8,289 bases of DNA from Candidatus Bathyarchaeota archaeon (GCA_003662715.1 QMYO01000057.1:1-8289); one strand, 5' to 3'; counted from the first letter of the stretch, positions 1-5,464 are shown. Program-made: numbers and translations. The notes: generated from the letters alone by a model not told the origin.

Positions 1-56
1 TCGAAACATTTAGTTACCTTTTAACTATATACTTATGGTTTCTAAAGGTGTAAATT

Positions 57-728
57 ATGAAGATTTCGAGAAGGCTGTTGGCAAAGATGTTGGATCATAC
101 GCTGGTTAAGTTGGATGTTGCTAGAGATGATGTTAAAAGAGTGTGTATGGAGGCGGAGATGTATGGTTTTGGTTGTGTTTGTGTTAATCCAACGTATGTG
201 TCTTTGGCTGTACAATTTTTGAAAGAAACAGAGGTGAAGGTTTCTTCTACGGTTGGATTTCCCTTTGGGGTTACTCTGTCGGAAGTTAAGGCTTTTGAAG
301 CGTGGAGGGTGTTGGAAAATGGGGCTCGAGAGATAGATATGGTCATTAACTTGAGCGCGTTGAAGTCAAGGGATTATGAAACTGTGAGAAAGGATATCGA
401 GATGGTTGTGGATGTCAAACGTTTGTACAGAGACGTTATTGTGAAGGTGATTATTGAAGCTGGGCTCTTAACTGACGAAGAAAAAGTGTTGGCTTGCAAA
501 ATTGCTAAGGAAGCAGGAGCTGACTTCATGAAAACCGCGACTGGATTTTTTGGGGGAGCCACTGTGGAGGATGTTAGGTTGATGCGGGAAACGGTTGGTA
601 GAGAAATGGGAGTTAAAGCGGCGGGAGGCATACGGACTCTTCAACAAGCGTTGGCGATGATTGAGGCAGGAGCAGATAGAATCGGAACAAGCACTGCGGT
701 TGCCATAATTAAAGAGTTCCCAGAGTAA
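57..728 (+). CDS. deoC: Deoxyribose-phosphate aldolase
   Basis: Class I aldolase that reversibly cleaves 2-deoxyribose 5-phosphate to glyceraldehyde 3-phosphate and acetaldehyde, a cytosolic step of deoxynucleoside catabolism. The 223-residue product is normal length for the short DeoC form and covers the whole TIM barrel. Visible family motifs are LDHT (12-15), TVGFPFG (65-71), EIDMVIN with Asp94, FMKTATGF with the Schiff-base lysine Lys159, and VKAAGGIRT with the second catalytic lysine Lys187; these match the Asp/Lys/Lys triad known in E. coli DeoC. The barrel closes with the phosphate-binding GADRIGTS (205-212). The ATG is preceded by AGGTG at 46-50, six bases away, which supports this start. 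A weak TATA-like ACTATATAC lies at 24-32. The gene converges on argS with 26 bases between stop codons. No pentose or nucleoside partner genes are beside it, so its pathway partners are elsewhere. Confidence 0.96.
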   Translation: MKISRRLLAKMLDHTLVKLDVARDDVKRVCMEAEMYGFGCVCVNPTYVSLAVQFLKETEVKVSSTVGFPFGVTLSEVKAFEAWRVLENGAREIDMVINLSALKSRDYETVRKDIEMVVDVKRLYRDVIVKVIIEAGLLTDEEKVLACKIAKEAGADFMKTATGFFGGATVEDVRLMRETVGREMGVKAAGGIRTLQQALAMIEAGADRIGTSTAVAIIKEFPE

Positions 729-754
729 GCCAGCGTTGTTGTTGAAGGATGAAG

Positions 755-2689
755 TTACATTCTTTCAGGTGCTTCTATACCGAGTAGGCTGAGGGAGTTT
801 CTGAGTACAATTCTAGTGGCGTCAACAAGGGCAAGCCTAGCGTCACTCAATTCTGGCGGCTTAGCTTTTATCACAGGTAATGCGTTGTAGAAAGTGTTGA
901 ATTTGTCTGCCAGCGCGTTGGCGAAGTCCGCGATAGTGTTGGGTTTAAGGTTTTCAGCTGCTTCCACAAAAACTTCGGGGAACCGAGAGAGCGTTAAAAT
1001 TATCTCGCGTTCTAAGGGGTTTGTTAGTAGGGAGTAGTTAGGTTTTTCAGGTTTTCGATTTGCTTTTCTAAGGATGCTGTGGGCTCGAGCGTGGGAATAT
1101 TGGATGTATGGGGCGCTGTTCTTCTCGAAGTTAAGCACTCTGTCCCATGTGAAGATGACTGGTTTGGTTGGGTCCACTTCAACGAGAGCGTATTTTACGG
1201 CTCCTATACCTACGAAGTTGGATATTTTATGTTTATCCTCATCTGGGAGGTGTGGAGAACGCTTGCAAACCTCGCCATAGGCTCTTTTAATCGCCTCATC
1301 CATAACATCATCCAGAGTAATGTAGCGACCTCTGCGGCTGGACATTCTGTAGCCAGGAAGCCTAACTAAATTATAAGCAAAGTGGACGAAGTTTTCTGCT
1401 TGTTCCGTATATCCAAGAGCGTACAGAGCCAGCTTTAACTGTTGTTGAGAAAGCGTTTGTTCCATTCCGATGACGTTGATGACTTTTTCAGCTCTCTGAA
1501 ATTTCCATATGCTGTAGGGAATGTCCCTAGTGGTGTATAGGGTGGTGCCGTCTGCTCTCATTAGAGTTAGGGATGGAAGCTCATAGTCCTCAGCTAAGCC
1601 GAGTTTTTGCTTTAGGTTGAAGTCTTTAGCTACTTTGTCAGCGTCAAACTCTAGGATGCCGCCCAACTGAAACACGTATGGAGTTTTCTTCAGCTTGTCT
1701 AGAACTTTTGCAACGTCGCTACGCCAAACGACGTCGCTTTCCCAATCCCATGAGTCATAGAAAATTTCTGCTCTGCTTAGGGTTTCTCTGAAGCCTTCTA
1801 AGCATAGTTGACAAACTTCTCTGATGAGTTGTTTAGCTTTTTCCTCAGCGGATTCATATCCACGAATTAGTTTGCTCACTTCGGATTCAGGGTCTTCGTC
1901 TTTACTTATCTTGTTGAGGAGTTGAGTGAAGAGTTTGGGAAATTTATTTTTAAGCTCATCCGCCACCGACATCCAATCGTCCAGTTGTTGCTGCAACTCA
2001 AAGTTTTCCTCAGTTCCCTTTTCCATCTCTTTCTTGAGCCGACTGATTTCCATGATGCAACTTGTTATTGTGTAAATCACACCAATGAAGTGGTCGGGCT
2101 TTCCTTCAGGTTTGGGTTTAGCCAGCTTTTCATATCCATAAGCGATGACTGCTGATTGGCGACCAACATCGTCTATATAATAATGCCGAGAAACAGTATG
2201 TCCCCGGGCTTTCAGGATGCGGGCAAGTGTGTCGCCTAGCATAGGGTTTCTCGCTTGTCCGATATGGATGGGGTGGACGGGGTTGACGCTGGTGTGCTCC
2301 ACAATTATTTTTATGGGTTTTTCTGTTTTGACATATCCATATTCAGCGTCTAGGGTCATGGCTGACTCGAGAGTTAGGCGAGAGAACTCAGAGAGGTTTA
2401 CGTGAAAGTTAACGTATCCTCCTCCCGCCGCATCAACAGATTGAATCAGCGGAAACCGTGATGCATCGATAGCTTTCGCAATGTTTTCAGCCATTTCACG
2501 CGGTTTCTCTGAGGTTTGCTTGGCGAGTTCAAAACACATTGAAGATGCTAGTTCACCGAATTCAGGGTTTGGAGGCTGCTCCAATGAGATGGGGGGAATG
2601 GAGATTTGAGGATACAACTCGTTTAAGGCGTCGTGAAGAACTTTTTTACATGCGTCACGAAACTCTTTGAAGGGATTTGCGGAAATCAC
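755..2689 (-). CDS. argS: Arginyl-tRNA synthetase
   Basis: Class Ia aminoacyl-tRNA synthetase that charges tRNA-Arg with arginine in the cytosol. The 644-residue product is full length. It has an N-terminal Add1-like domain (about 1-110) recognising the tRNA D-loop, a Rossmann catalytic domain from about 125 with the HIGH-type motif HPIHIGQAR (139-147), a charged helical insertion (about 195-300), the Arg-specific YYIDDVGRQ (170-178), a KMSKS-like loop RMSSRRG (448-454), and a C-terminal anticodon-binding DALR domain with YIQYSHARAHSI (528-539) and the family-typical ending LLGIEAPERM. The start codon is GTG, not ATG. It is chosen because AAGGTGA (2697-2703 on the minus strand) sits seven bases upstream and an in-frame TAA lies six codons further up (2705-2707). 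The HIGH motif ends in Gln and the KMSKS lysine is absent, both variants tolerated in ArgRS. It lies 166 bases downstream of the phosphoesterase gene on the same strand, probably with its own promoter. Confidence 0.97.
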   Translation of the reverse strand: MISANPFKEFRDACKKVLHDALNELYPQISIPPISLEQPPNPEFGELASSMCFELAKQTSEKPREMAENIAKAIDASRFPLIQSVDAAGGGYVNFHVNLSEFSRLTLESAMTLDAEYGYVKTEKPIKIIVEHTSVNPVHPIHIGQARNPMLGDTLARILKARGHTVSRHYYIDDVGRQSAVIAYGYEKLAKPKPEGKPDHFIGVIYTITSCIMEISRLKKEMEKGTEENFELQQQLDDWMSVADELKNKFPKLFTQLLNKISKDEDPESEVSKLIRGYESAEEKAKQLIREVCQLCLEGFRETLSRAEIFYDSWDWESDVVWRSDVAKVLDKLKKTPYVFQLGGILEFDADKVAKDFNLKQKLGLAEDYELPSLTLMRADGTTLYTTRDIPYSIWKFQRAEKVINVIGMEQTLSQQQLKLALYALGYTEQAENFVHFAYNLVRLPGYRMSSRRGRYITLDDVMDEAIKRAYGEVCKRSPHLPDEDKHKISNFVGIGAVKYALVEVDPTKPVIFTWDRVLNFEKNSAPYIQYSHARAHSILRKANRKPEKPNYSLLTNPLEREIILTLSRFPEVFVEAAENLKPNTIADFANALADKFNTFYNALPVIKAKPPELSDARLALVDATRIVLRNSLSLLGIEAPERM

Positions 2690-2855
2690 CTGATGTTCAC
2701 CTTGTTAGCTGACTCATAAGGGATTCCTGTATTTCCCGTTTGGTTATAGTAGAGTGAAAGCAGTTTCAGCAACTTCCAATTTTAAGCATCAATGCATGTA
2801 ATATTAAGGGAAAAGATAACTTTTGCGTGTGACGTTAAACTACTAATGCGAATTA

Positions 2856-3314
2856 TCAACTCTTTTTCTTAAAAAACAACCAGTTTTTGTCTCCTTTAAA
2901 CCTCACTAAGACATAGTCGCCTCTAAGTTTATTGCCTTTAATTTCAAAAATTAACTTGTCTTCATTCCTCGCTTTCAAAACATACTCTCCTTTATCCCAA
3001 ATTTCCACAGTACCTGCGCCATACTGCCCCTCTGGAATAGTTCCTTCAAAACTTGCATATTCAACTGGATGGTCTTCCACCTGCACCGCTAGCCTTTTAA
3101 CACCGCTTTTTGTGGGTGGCACTTTGGGTATAGCCCAACTCTTCAAGACTCCATTCATTTCCAACCTCAAATCGTAGTGCAAATGCGTAGCTTGATGTTT
3201 CTGAATAACATAAATGTTCCCACCACTCATTTTCTCTCCATCCTTAGGTTCCTCTGTCTTCTCAAAATCTCTTTTCTCCCAATATTCCTCAAGTTTCATT
3301 TCCCACCCTTCCAT
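2856..3314 (-). CDS. Stand-alone LigD-type 3'-phosphoesterase (PE domain)
   Basis: Predicted DNA end-healing enzyme. LigD PE domains remove 3'-phosphate or 3'-ribonucleoside ends to leave 3'-OH termini that a ligase can use, in a metal-dependent reaction. The 152-residue product is essentially one PE domain. The family core is visible as [15 protein letters not shown] (38-52), carrying His40, His44, His46, Asp48 and Arg50, followed by SWAIPKVPP (59-67), a second catalytic histidine in [16 protein letters not shown] (79-94, His82), and [14 protein letters not shown] (96-109). The ligase and polymerase domains of bacterial LigD are absent, as in stand-alone archaeal PE proteins. The first ATG (3314) directly abuts a GGTGA with no spacer, whereas the in-frame ATG at 3299 follows a purine-rich GGGTGGG at good spacing. 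Translation may therefore start at 3299, giving 147 residues with no loss of domain. It is divergent from the 49-residue gene. No Ku, ligase or primase gene is adjacent. Confidence 0.93.
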   Translation of the reverse strand: MEGWEMKLEEYWEKRDFEKTEEPKDGEKMSGGNIYVIQKHQATHLHYDLRLEMNGVLKSWAIPKVPPTKSGVKRLAVQVEDHPVEYASFEGTIPEGQYGAGTVEIWDKGEYVLKARNEDKLIFEIKGNKLRGDYVLVRFKGDKNWLFFKKKS

Positions 3315-3355
3315 TCACCAAAAGACCAAATAAGAGTTATCCCAAAGATAAGACT

Positions 3356-3368
3356 TTAATACTATACA
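3356..3368 (+). promoter_or_regulatory. Probable TATA-type promoter of the 49-residue gene
   Basis: An A/T-rich TTAATACTATACA segment in the divergent gap lies about 35 bases before the AGGTGAT ribosome-binding site at 3401-3407. That is compatible with a transcription start near 3388-3392. It is a sequence-only judgement; archaeal TATA boxes are degenerate and this gap is A/T-rich throughout. Confidence 0.35.
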
Positions 3369-3411
3369 TTTTTACGTTTCCACCCAACATATATCCCATT
3401 AGGTGATTTAA

Positions 3412-3561
3412 ATGGATGCCGAACTAATCGTTGACGGCGAAAAAATCAGTTTAAACAAGTTTGTTGTGAAAATTTTGGCAGGAACAATAGCAGGAGCTAC
3501 ATCCTCTTTACGCGGCATAAAGGAGGACTGGAAAGAAATTAAAATTAAAGTTACAAGATAA
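3412..3561 (+). CDS. Small conserved-looking protein, 49 residues, function unknown
   Basis: A short gene reading MDAELIVDGEKISLNKFV, then an Ile/Ala/Gly-rich segment ILAGTIAGATSSLRG (21-35), then EDWKEIKIKVTR. The pattern is beta-strand, beta-turn, amphipathic helix, charged strand, so it looks like a compact fold, not random translation. The evidence for coding is a consensus AGGTGAT ribosome-binding site (3401-3407) four bases before the ATG, a plausible promoter upstream, and a sensible composition with a charged C-terminus. I have the impression of similar short archaeal proteins with an N-terminal 'hydrophobic strand-DGE/K-I-LN-FV' and a C-terminal 'SLRG...DWKEI.I' pattern, but cannot name a family. 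There is no transmembrane segment, cysteine cluster or DNA-binding motif. It is divergent from the phosphoesterase gene and converges on amrS with an 18-base gap. Confidence 0.72.
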   Translation: MDAELIVDGEKISLNKFVVKILAGTIAGATSSLRGIKEDWKEIKIKVTR

Positions 3562-3579
3562 ACCAGTCAGCAACACAAT

Positions 3580-4608
3580 TTACATATCTACACCATCAAT
3601 TTTAGCGCCACAATAGGAACACTCGGAGTTTTTGATTTTATTCTCCAGAATTGTGTAACCATGCCGACGAATCAATGGTTTTCCACATTCATAGCAGTAA
3701 GTGTTCTCTCCAACTTCACCGGGCACATTCCCCTCATAAACATATCTCAATCCCACCTCTAAACCAATCTCTCTAGCTTTATGAAGAGACGCAATGGGAG
3801 TTCTAGGCAAATCCAAAAGTTGATACATCGGATGAAACCTACTAATGTGCCAAGGTATCTCCTCACCAACATCTTTAATGAACTCTGCAATCTTCCTCAA
3901 ATTTTCTTCCGAATCATTCAAAGTCGGAATAATCAACGTTGTTATTTCAATCCAAATTCCCAAACTCTTATGAAGCCGAATGGAATCTAACACAGGACCT
4001 AAACGGGCACCACAATTCTTACGATAAAACTCATCACTAAAACTCTTCAGATCAATGTTCGCTGCATCCAAGTAAGGTTTTATCTCAACCAATGCCTCCT
4101 CAGTTATGTAACCATTCGTCACAAAAACGTTTTTGATTCCTTCCTTACTCGCTAGCTTAGCTATATCATAAGCATATTCAAAGAAAATCGTTGGCTCAGT
4201 ATAAGTATACGCAATGCTTTCGCATTTATATCGTTTAGCCGCCGCAACAACTTCTTCTGGAGCCACATCTTCCCCAATTATTACATTACGTTCTCTAGGC
4301 ATCTGCGAAATCTCAAAGTTTTGACAATTCCTACATCTAAAATTACATCCCACAGTAGCAATGGAGTAGGCTCTAGAACCAGGAAGAAAATGAAAGAGAG
4401 GCTTCTTCTCTATAGGGTCCACCGCACGAGCCACAACTCTCCCATAAACCAAACTATAAAGCGTTCCATCCCTATTTTCCCGAACCCCACAGATTCCCCT
4501 CTTCGAATTAGTTATTCTACCGCATCTATGACTACATAAATTGCATTTAACAACATTCCCATCCAGTTTTTCATAAAACATTGCCTCTTTCAATTTGAAG
4601 CCTCCCAT
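3580..4608 (-). CDS. amrS: AmmeMemoRadiSam system radical SAM enzyme
   Basis: Radical S-adenosylmethionine enzyme of the AmrS/PflA-like family, whose partners are the Memo and AMMECR1 proteins; the reaction is not firmly established. At 342 residues it is full length. An N-terminal cysteine set CNLCSHRC...C (22, 25, 29, 40) precedes the radical SAM cluster motif CNFRCRNC (Cys88, Cys92, Cys95). Further family features are YTYTEPTIFFEY (134-145), FVTNGYI (162-168), NIDLKSF (184-190), PWHISRFHPMYQ (252-263) and YEGNVPG (291-297). Two C-terminal CxxC pairs (305/308 and 330/333) form a rubredoxin-like zinc or metal site. The ATG at 4608 has only a weak purine tract upstream. A strong GGGAGG at 4601-4606 lies seven bases before an in-frame TTG at 4593, so the true product may begin at Leu6. 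Memo and AMMECR1 genes are not in the window. A good TATA box is at 4639-4646. Confidence 0.94.
   Translation of the reverse strand: MGGFKLKEAMFYEKLDGNVVKCNLCSHRCGRITNSKRGICGVRENRDGTLYSLVYGRVVARAVDPIEKKPLFHFLPGSRAYSIATVGCNFRCRNCQNFEISQMPRERNVIIGEDVAPEEVVAAAKRYKCESIAYTYTEPTIFFEYAYDIAKLASKEGIKNVFVTNGYITEEALVEIKPYLDAANIDLKSFSDEFYRKNCGARLGPVLDSIRLHKSLGIWIEITTLIIPTLNDSEENLRKIAEFIKDVGEEIPWHISRFHPMYQLLDLPRTPIASLHKAREIGLEVGLRYVYEGNVPGEVGENTYCYECGKPLIRRHGYTILENKIKNSECSYCGAKIDGVDM
4601..4606 (-). promoter_or_regulatory. Ribosome-binding site favouring a TTG start for amrS
   Basis: GGGAGG lies inside the first codons of the longest amrS reading frame, seven bases upstream of the in-frame TTG at 4593-4591. 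The ATG at 4608 lies only about nine bases from the transcription start expected from the TATA box and lacks a comparable site. This supports the TTG start. Confidence 0.5.
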
Positions 4609-4622
4609 CTCTTCCTATTAAA

Positions 4623-4664
4623 TGAGCCACAAAAAGCTCTTATAAAGCTAAGTTTTGAGCCACA
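4623..4664. repeat. Nine-base direct repeats flanking the amrS TATA box
   Basis: TGAGCCACA occurs at 4623-4631 and again at 4656-4664, both perfect and in the same orientation. The offset is 33 bases, about three turns of B-DNA, and the copies bracket the TATA box. The layout resembles a pair of operator half-sites, but the binding protein is unknown; the small winged-helix gene nearby is one candidate. Confidence 0.5.
4639..4646 (-). promoter_or_regulatory. TATA box of amrS
   Basis: TTTATAAG on the minus strand is a near-consensus archaeal TATA element. Counting about 25 bases places the transcription start near 4617, just upstream of the ribosome-binding site at 4606-4601. Confidence 0.6.
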
Positions 4665-4676
4665 TAAGCTTGTTCA

Positions 4677-4784
4677 TGGCGGGCCCGCGGGGATTTGAAC
4701 CCCGGGTCTCCGGCTCCGGAGGCTTACGCACTGTCCAAGGTTTGGAACGGTTCGGCGCCTTAATCCGTGCTAGGCTACGGGCCC
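4677..4784 (-). tRNA. tRNA-Arg(CCG), intron-containing, CCA encoded
   Basis: After removal of a 29-nt intron the sequence folds as a complete tRNA. The acceptor GGGCCCG pairs with CGGGCCC (7 bp). The D-stem GCCT/AGGC has an 11-nt loop containing GGA (G18, G19, A20). The anticodon stem is CCGGC/GCCGG, five perfect pairs around loop CTCCGGA with anticodon CCG at 4717-4719. The variable loop is AGACC, and the T-arm is CGGGG/CCCCG around TTCAAAT. Discriminator G73 is at 4680 and CCA is encoded at 4679-4677. A20 is a known arginine identity base. Exon 1 is 4784-4753 and exon 2 is 4723-4680. The unspliced sequence has no usable anticodon stem, so the intron is required by the model. The gene begins 27 bases after the winged-helix gene on the same strand and may be read through from it. 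Confidence 0.93.
4724..4752 (-). other. tRNA-Arg intron at position 29/30 with BHB splice motif
   Basis: The 29-nt intron interrupts the anticodon stem between G29 and G30, not the usual 37/38. A bulge-helix-bulge can be drawn. The central helix is exon GCGC (positions 24-27) with intron GCGT (three Watson-Crick pairs and one G-U). The 5' bulge is CG^A and the 3' bulge is AA^G, each cut after its second base as known for the archaeal splicing endonuclease. The intron folds as a small hairpin, TCCAA/TTGGA with loop ACC. The outer exon helix is weak. Confidence 0.8.
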
Positions 4785-4811
4785 TTGAAATTAGAGTCCT
4801 GAGCGTGCAGT

Positions 4812-5075
4812 TTAAGGGATTTCCTCTAAAAGGCGTTGACATATCTTGCAAGCTTCTATGACATGAAGCCCTTTCTCAGTTGTCTTCCAAATACCTGATT
4901 CTTCAGTTATGAACTTCTCTTTTTTTAAGGCATTTAGATATTGTTTGAGCTGTTCGAAACTTAGGCTAGCTTTATACATCATATGTGTCTTCTTCACACC
5001 ATTCTTAGCTGTCTTTAAAATTTCCATAATTATGTCGTGTCGGACTCTCCTTTTACGAGAAGACAGCGCAGTCAT
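4812..5075 (-). CDS. Small archaeal winged helix-turn-helix protein
   Basis: An 87-residue predicted DNA-binding protein of the archaeal single-domain winged-helix type (HTH_45-like). Helix 1 is around RHDIIMEILKTA (12-23). The helix-turn-helix runs about 28-52 (VKKTHMMYKASLSFEQLKQYLNALK), and the wing ends with the characteristic WKTTEKGLHVIE (63-74). A short C-terminal helix carries a CKIC pair (76-79), which could be redox-active or incidental. The ATG has GGGTGAT (5085-5079) four bases upstream, a good archaeal ribosome-binding site. It is probably a transcription regulator, target unknown. Neighbours are tRNA-Arg 27 bases downstream on the same strand and divergent tRNA-Ile upstream. It could be autoregulated or act on nearby promoters, but nothing here proves a target. 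Confidence 0.85.
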   Translation of the reverse strand: MTALSSRKRRVRHDIIMEILKTAKNGVKKTHMMYKASLSFEQLKQYLNALKKEKFITEESGIWKTTEKGLHVIEACKICQRLLEEIP

Positions 5076-5108
5076 TCAATCACCCGTTCTATATCTTGGT
5101 ATTGTTTA

Positions 5109-5122
5109 GTAAATAAATTAAA
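5109..5122 (-). promoter_or_regulatory. Probable promoter of the winged-helix gene
   Basis: TTTAATTTATTTAC on the minus strand lies 34-47 bases upstream of the ATG at 5075. A transcription start near 5088-5092, just ahead of the GGGTGAT ribosome-binding site, would fit. Confidence 0.4.
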
Positions 5123-5146
5123 GCTTAAAGCCTCTTCAAGAAACTC

Positions 5147-5157
5147 TTTAATAAACG
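5147..5157 (+). promoter_or_regulatory. Probable TATA box of tRNA-Ile
   Basis: CTTTAATAAAC ends 26 bases before the first base of the tRNA, the spacing expected for an archaeal tRNA promoter with a short 5' leader. Confidence 0.5.
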
Positions 5158-5182
5158 AACCATAAATCTACATTGGATATAA

Positions 5183-5257
5183 GGGCCGGTAGCTCAGCAT
5201 GGTTAGAGCGTTCGGCTGATAACCGAAAGGTCGAGAGTTCAAATCTCTCCCGGCCCA
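5183..5257 (+). tRNA. tRNA-Ile(GAU), no encoded CCA
   Basis: A complete cloverleaf without intron. The acceptor GGGCCGG/CCGGCCC has 7 bp, and the D-stem GCTC/GAGC has loop AGCATGGTTA. The anticodon stem TTCGG/CCGAA surrounds CTGATAA with anticodon GAT at 5218-5220. The variable loop is AGGTC, the T-arm is GAGAG/CTCTC around TTCAAAT, and the discriminator is A73 (5257). The next bases are CTT, so CCA is added after transcription, unlike the neighbouring tRNA-Arg. Its 3' end is copied imperfectly just downstream (5261-5280), and an integrase remnant follows, suggesting use as an integration site in the past. Confidence 0.97.
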
Positions 5258-5280
5258 CTTTTCAATTCTCCCGGACCACT
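5238..5280 (+). repeat. Imperfect tandem copy of the tRNA-Ile 3' end (possible att remnant)
   Basis: The T-loop-to-acceptor end of the tRNA (5238-5259) is followed one base later by a 20-base copy (5261-5280). Both start TTCAA and end CTCCCGG-x-CCACT, where x is C in the tRNA and A in the copy; the copy lacks two bases in between. Duplicated tRNA 3' ends are the usual trace of integrase-mediated insertion into a tRNA gene. The immediate adjacency means either that the intervening element is gone or that this is a local slippage duplication. Confidence 0.6.
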
Positions 5281-5302
5281 GGTAAAAAACTGTTTTTAGT
5301 GG
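5276..5302 (+). terminator. A/T-rich hairpin with T-run downstream of tRNA-Ile
   Basis: CCAC (5276-5279) pairs with GTGG (5299-5302) and TAAAAA (5283-5288) with TTTTTA (5293-5298), with a three-base bulge between the stems and a loop of four. The T-run at 5293-5297 could end tRNA-Ile transcription. The outer stem uses bases of the duplicated tRNA end, so the hairpin may instead belong to an old attachment site. Confidence 0.4.
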
Positions 5303-5464
5303 TTACTTCCTTTTCCTGAAGAGCATGGTTTCGTCTGGTGTGGTGCAGACGTATTCGAATCCAGCTTCGACCAGCTGCCGTGCTTCTTCGGTGTTTTTAG
5401 TAGCCTTGGAAACGTATTCGTCGCCTTTGAAATCGACAAGCTGGGTGTATTTAACTAATTGCAT
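5303..5464 (-). pseudogene. C-terminal remnant of an archaeal tyrosine integrase
   Basis: A 53-codon frame beginning MQLVKYTQLVDF and continuing DEYVSKATKNTEEARQLVEA, then GFEYVC, and ending LFRKRK. This matches my knowledge of the extreme C-terminus of archaeal phage-type integrases: the catalytic tyrosine in 'YTQL' or 'YTHL' (Tyr6 here), a 'DEY..K.A.T.EEA..L.E.GFEYV' segment and a terminal 'FRKRK'. The Arg-His-x-x-Arg catalytic residues and the whole N-terminal part are missing. A TAA immediately precedes the ATG in frame, and there is no ribosome-binding site, so the ATG is probably an accident of truncation. The first 14 bases overlap the end of mgtE in another frame, placing the break at that junction. 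It could be a small stand-alone protein translated by coupling with mgtE. Its place beside tRNA-Ile with a copied 3' end favours a relic of an integrated element. Confidence 0.65.

Noticed and set aside
729..754. Possible terminator between the convergent deoC and argS genes
   Set aside because: No T-run or hairpin can be seen in the 26 bases.
2697..2717. A six-codon frame (MSQLTR) ending seven bases before the argS start, which could be read as an arginine-sensing leader peptide
   Set aside because: It contains a single Arg codon and has no ribosome-binding site; its last bases are simply the Shine-Dalgarno of argS.
2690..2855. Possible hidden gene or regulatory RNA between argS and the phosphoesterase gene
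   Set aside because: No frame of useful length and no extended pairing; only weak A/T-rich stretches that could be the argS promoter or the end of the upstream transcript.
4648..4861. Open frames of 67-68 codons on both strands over 4648-4861
   Set aside because: Both run through the tRNA-Arg gene and are by-products of its G/C-rich sequence.
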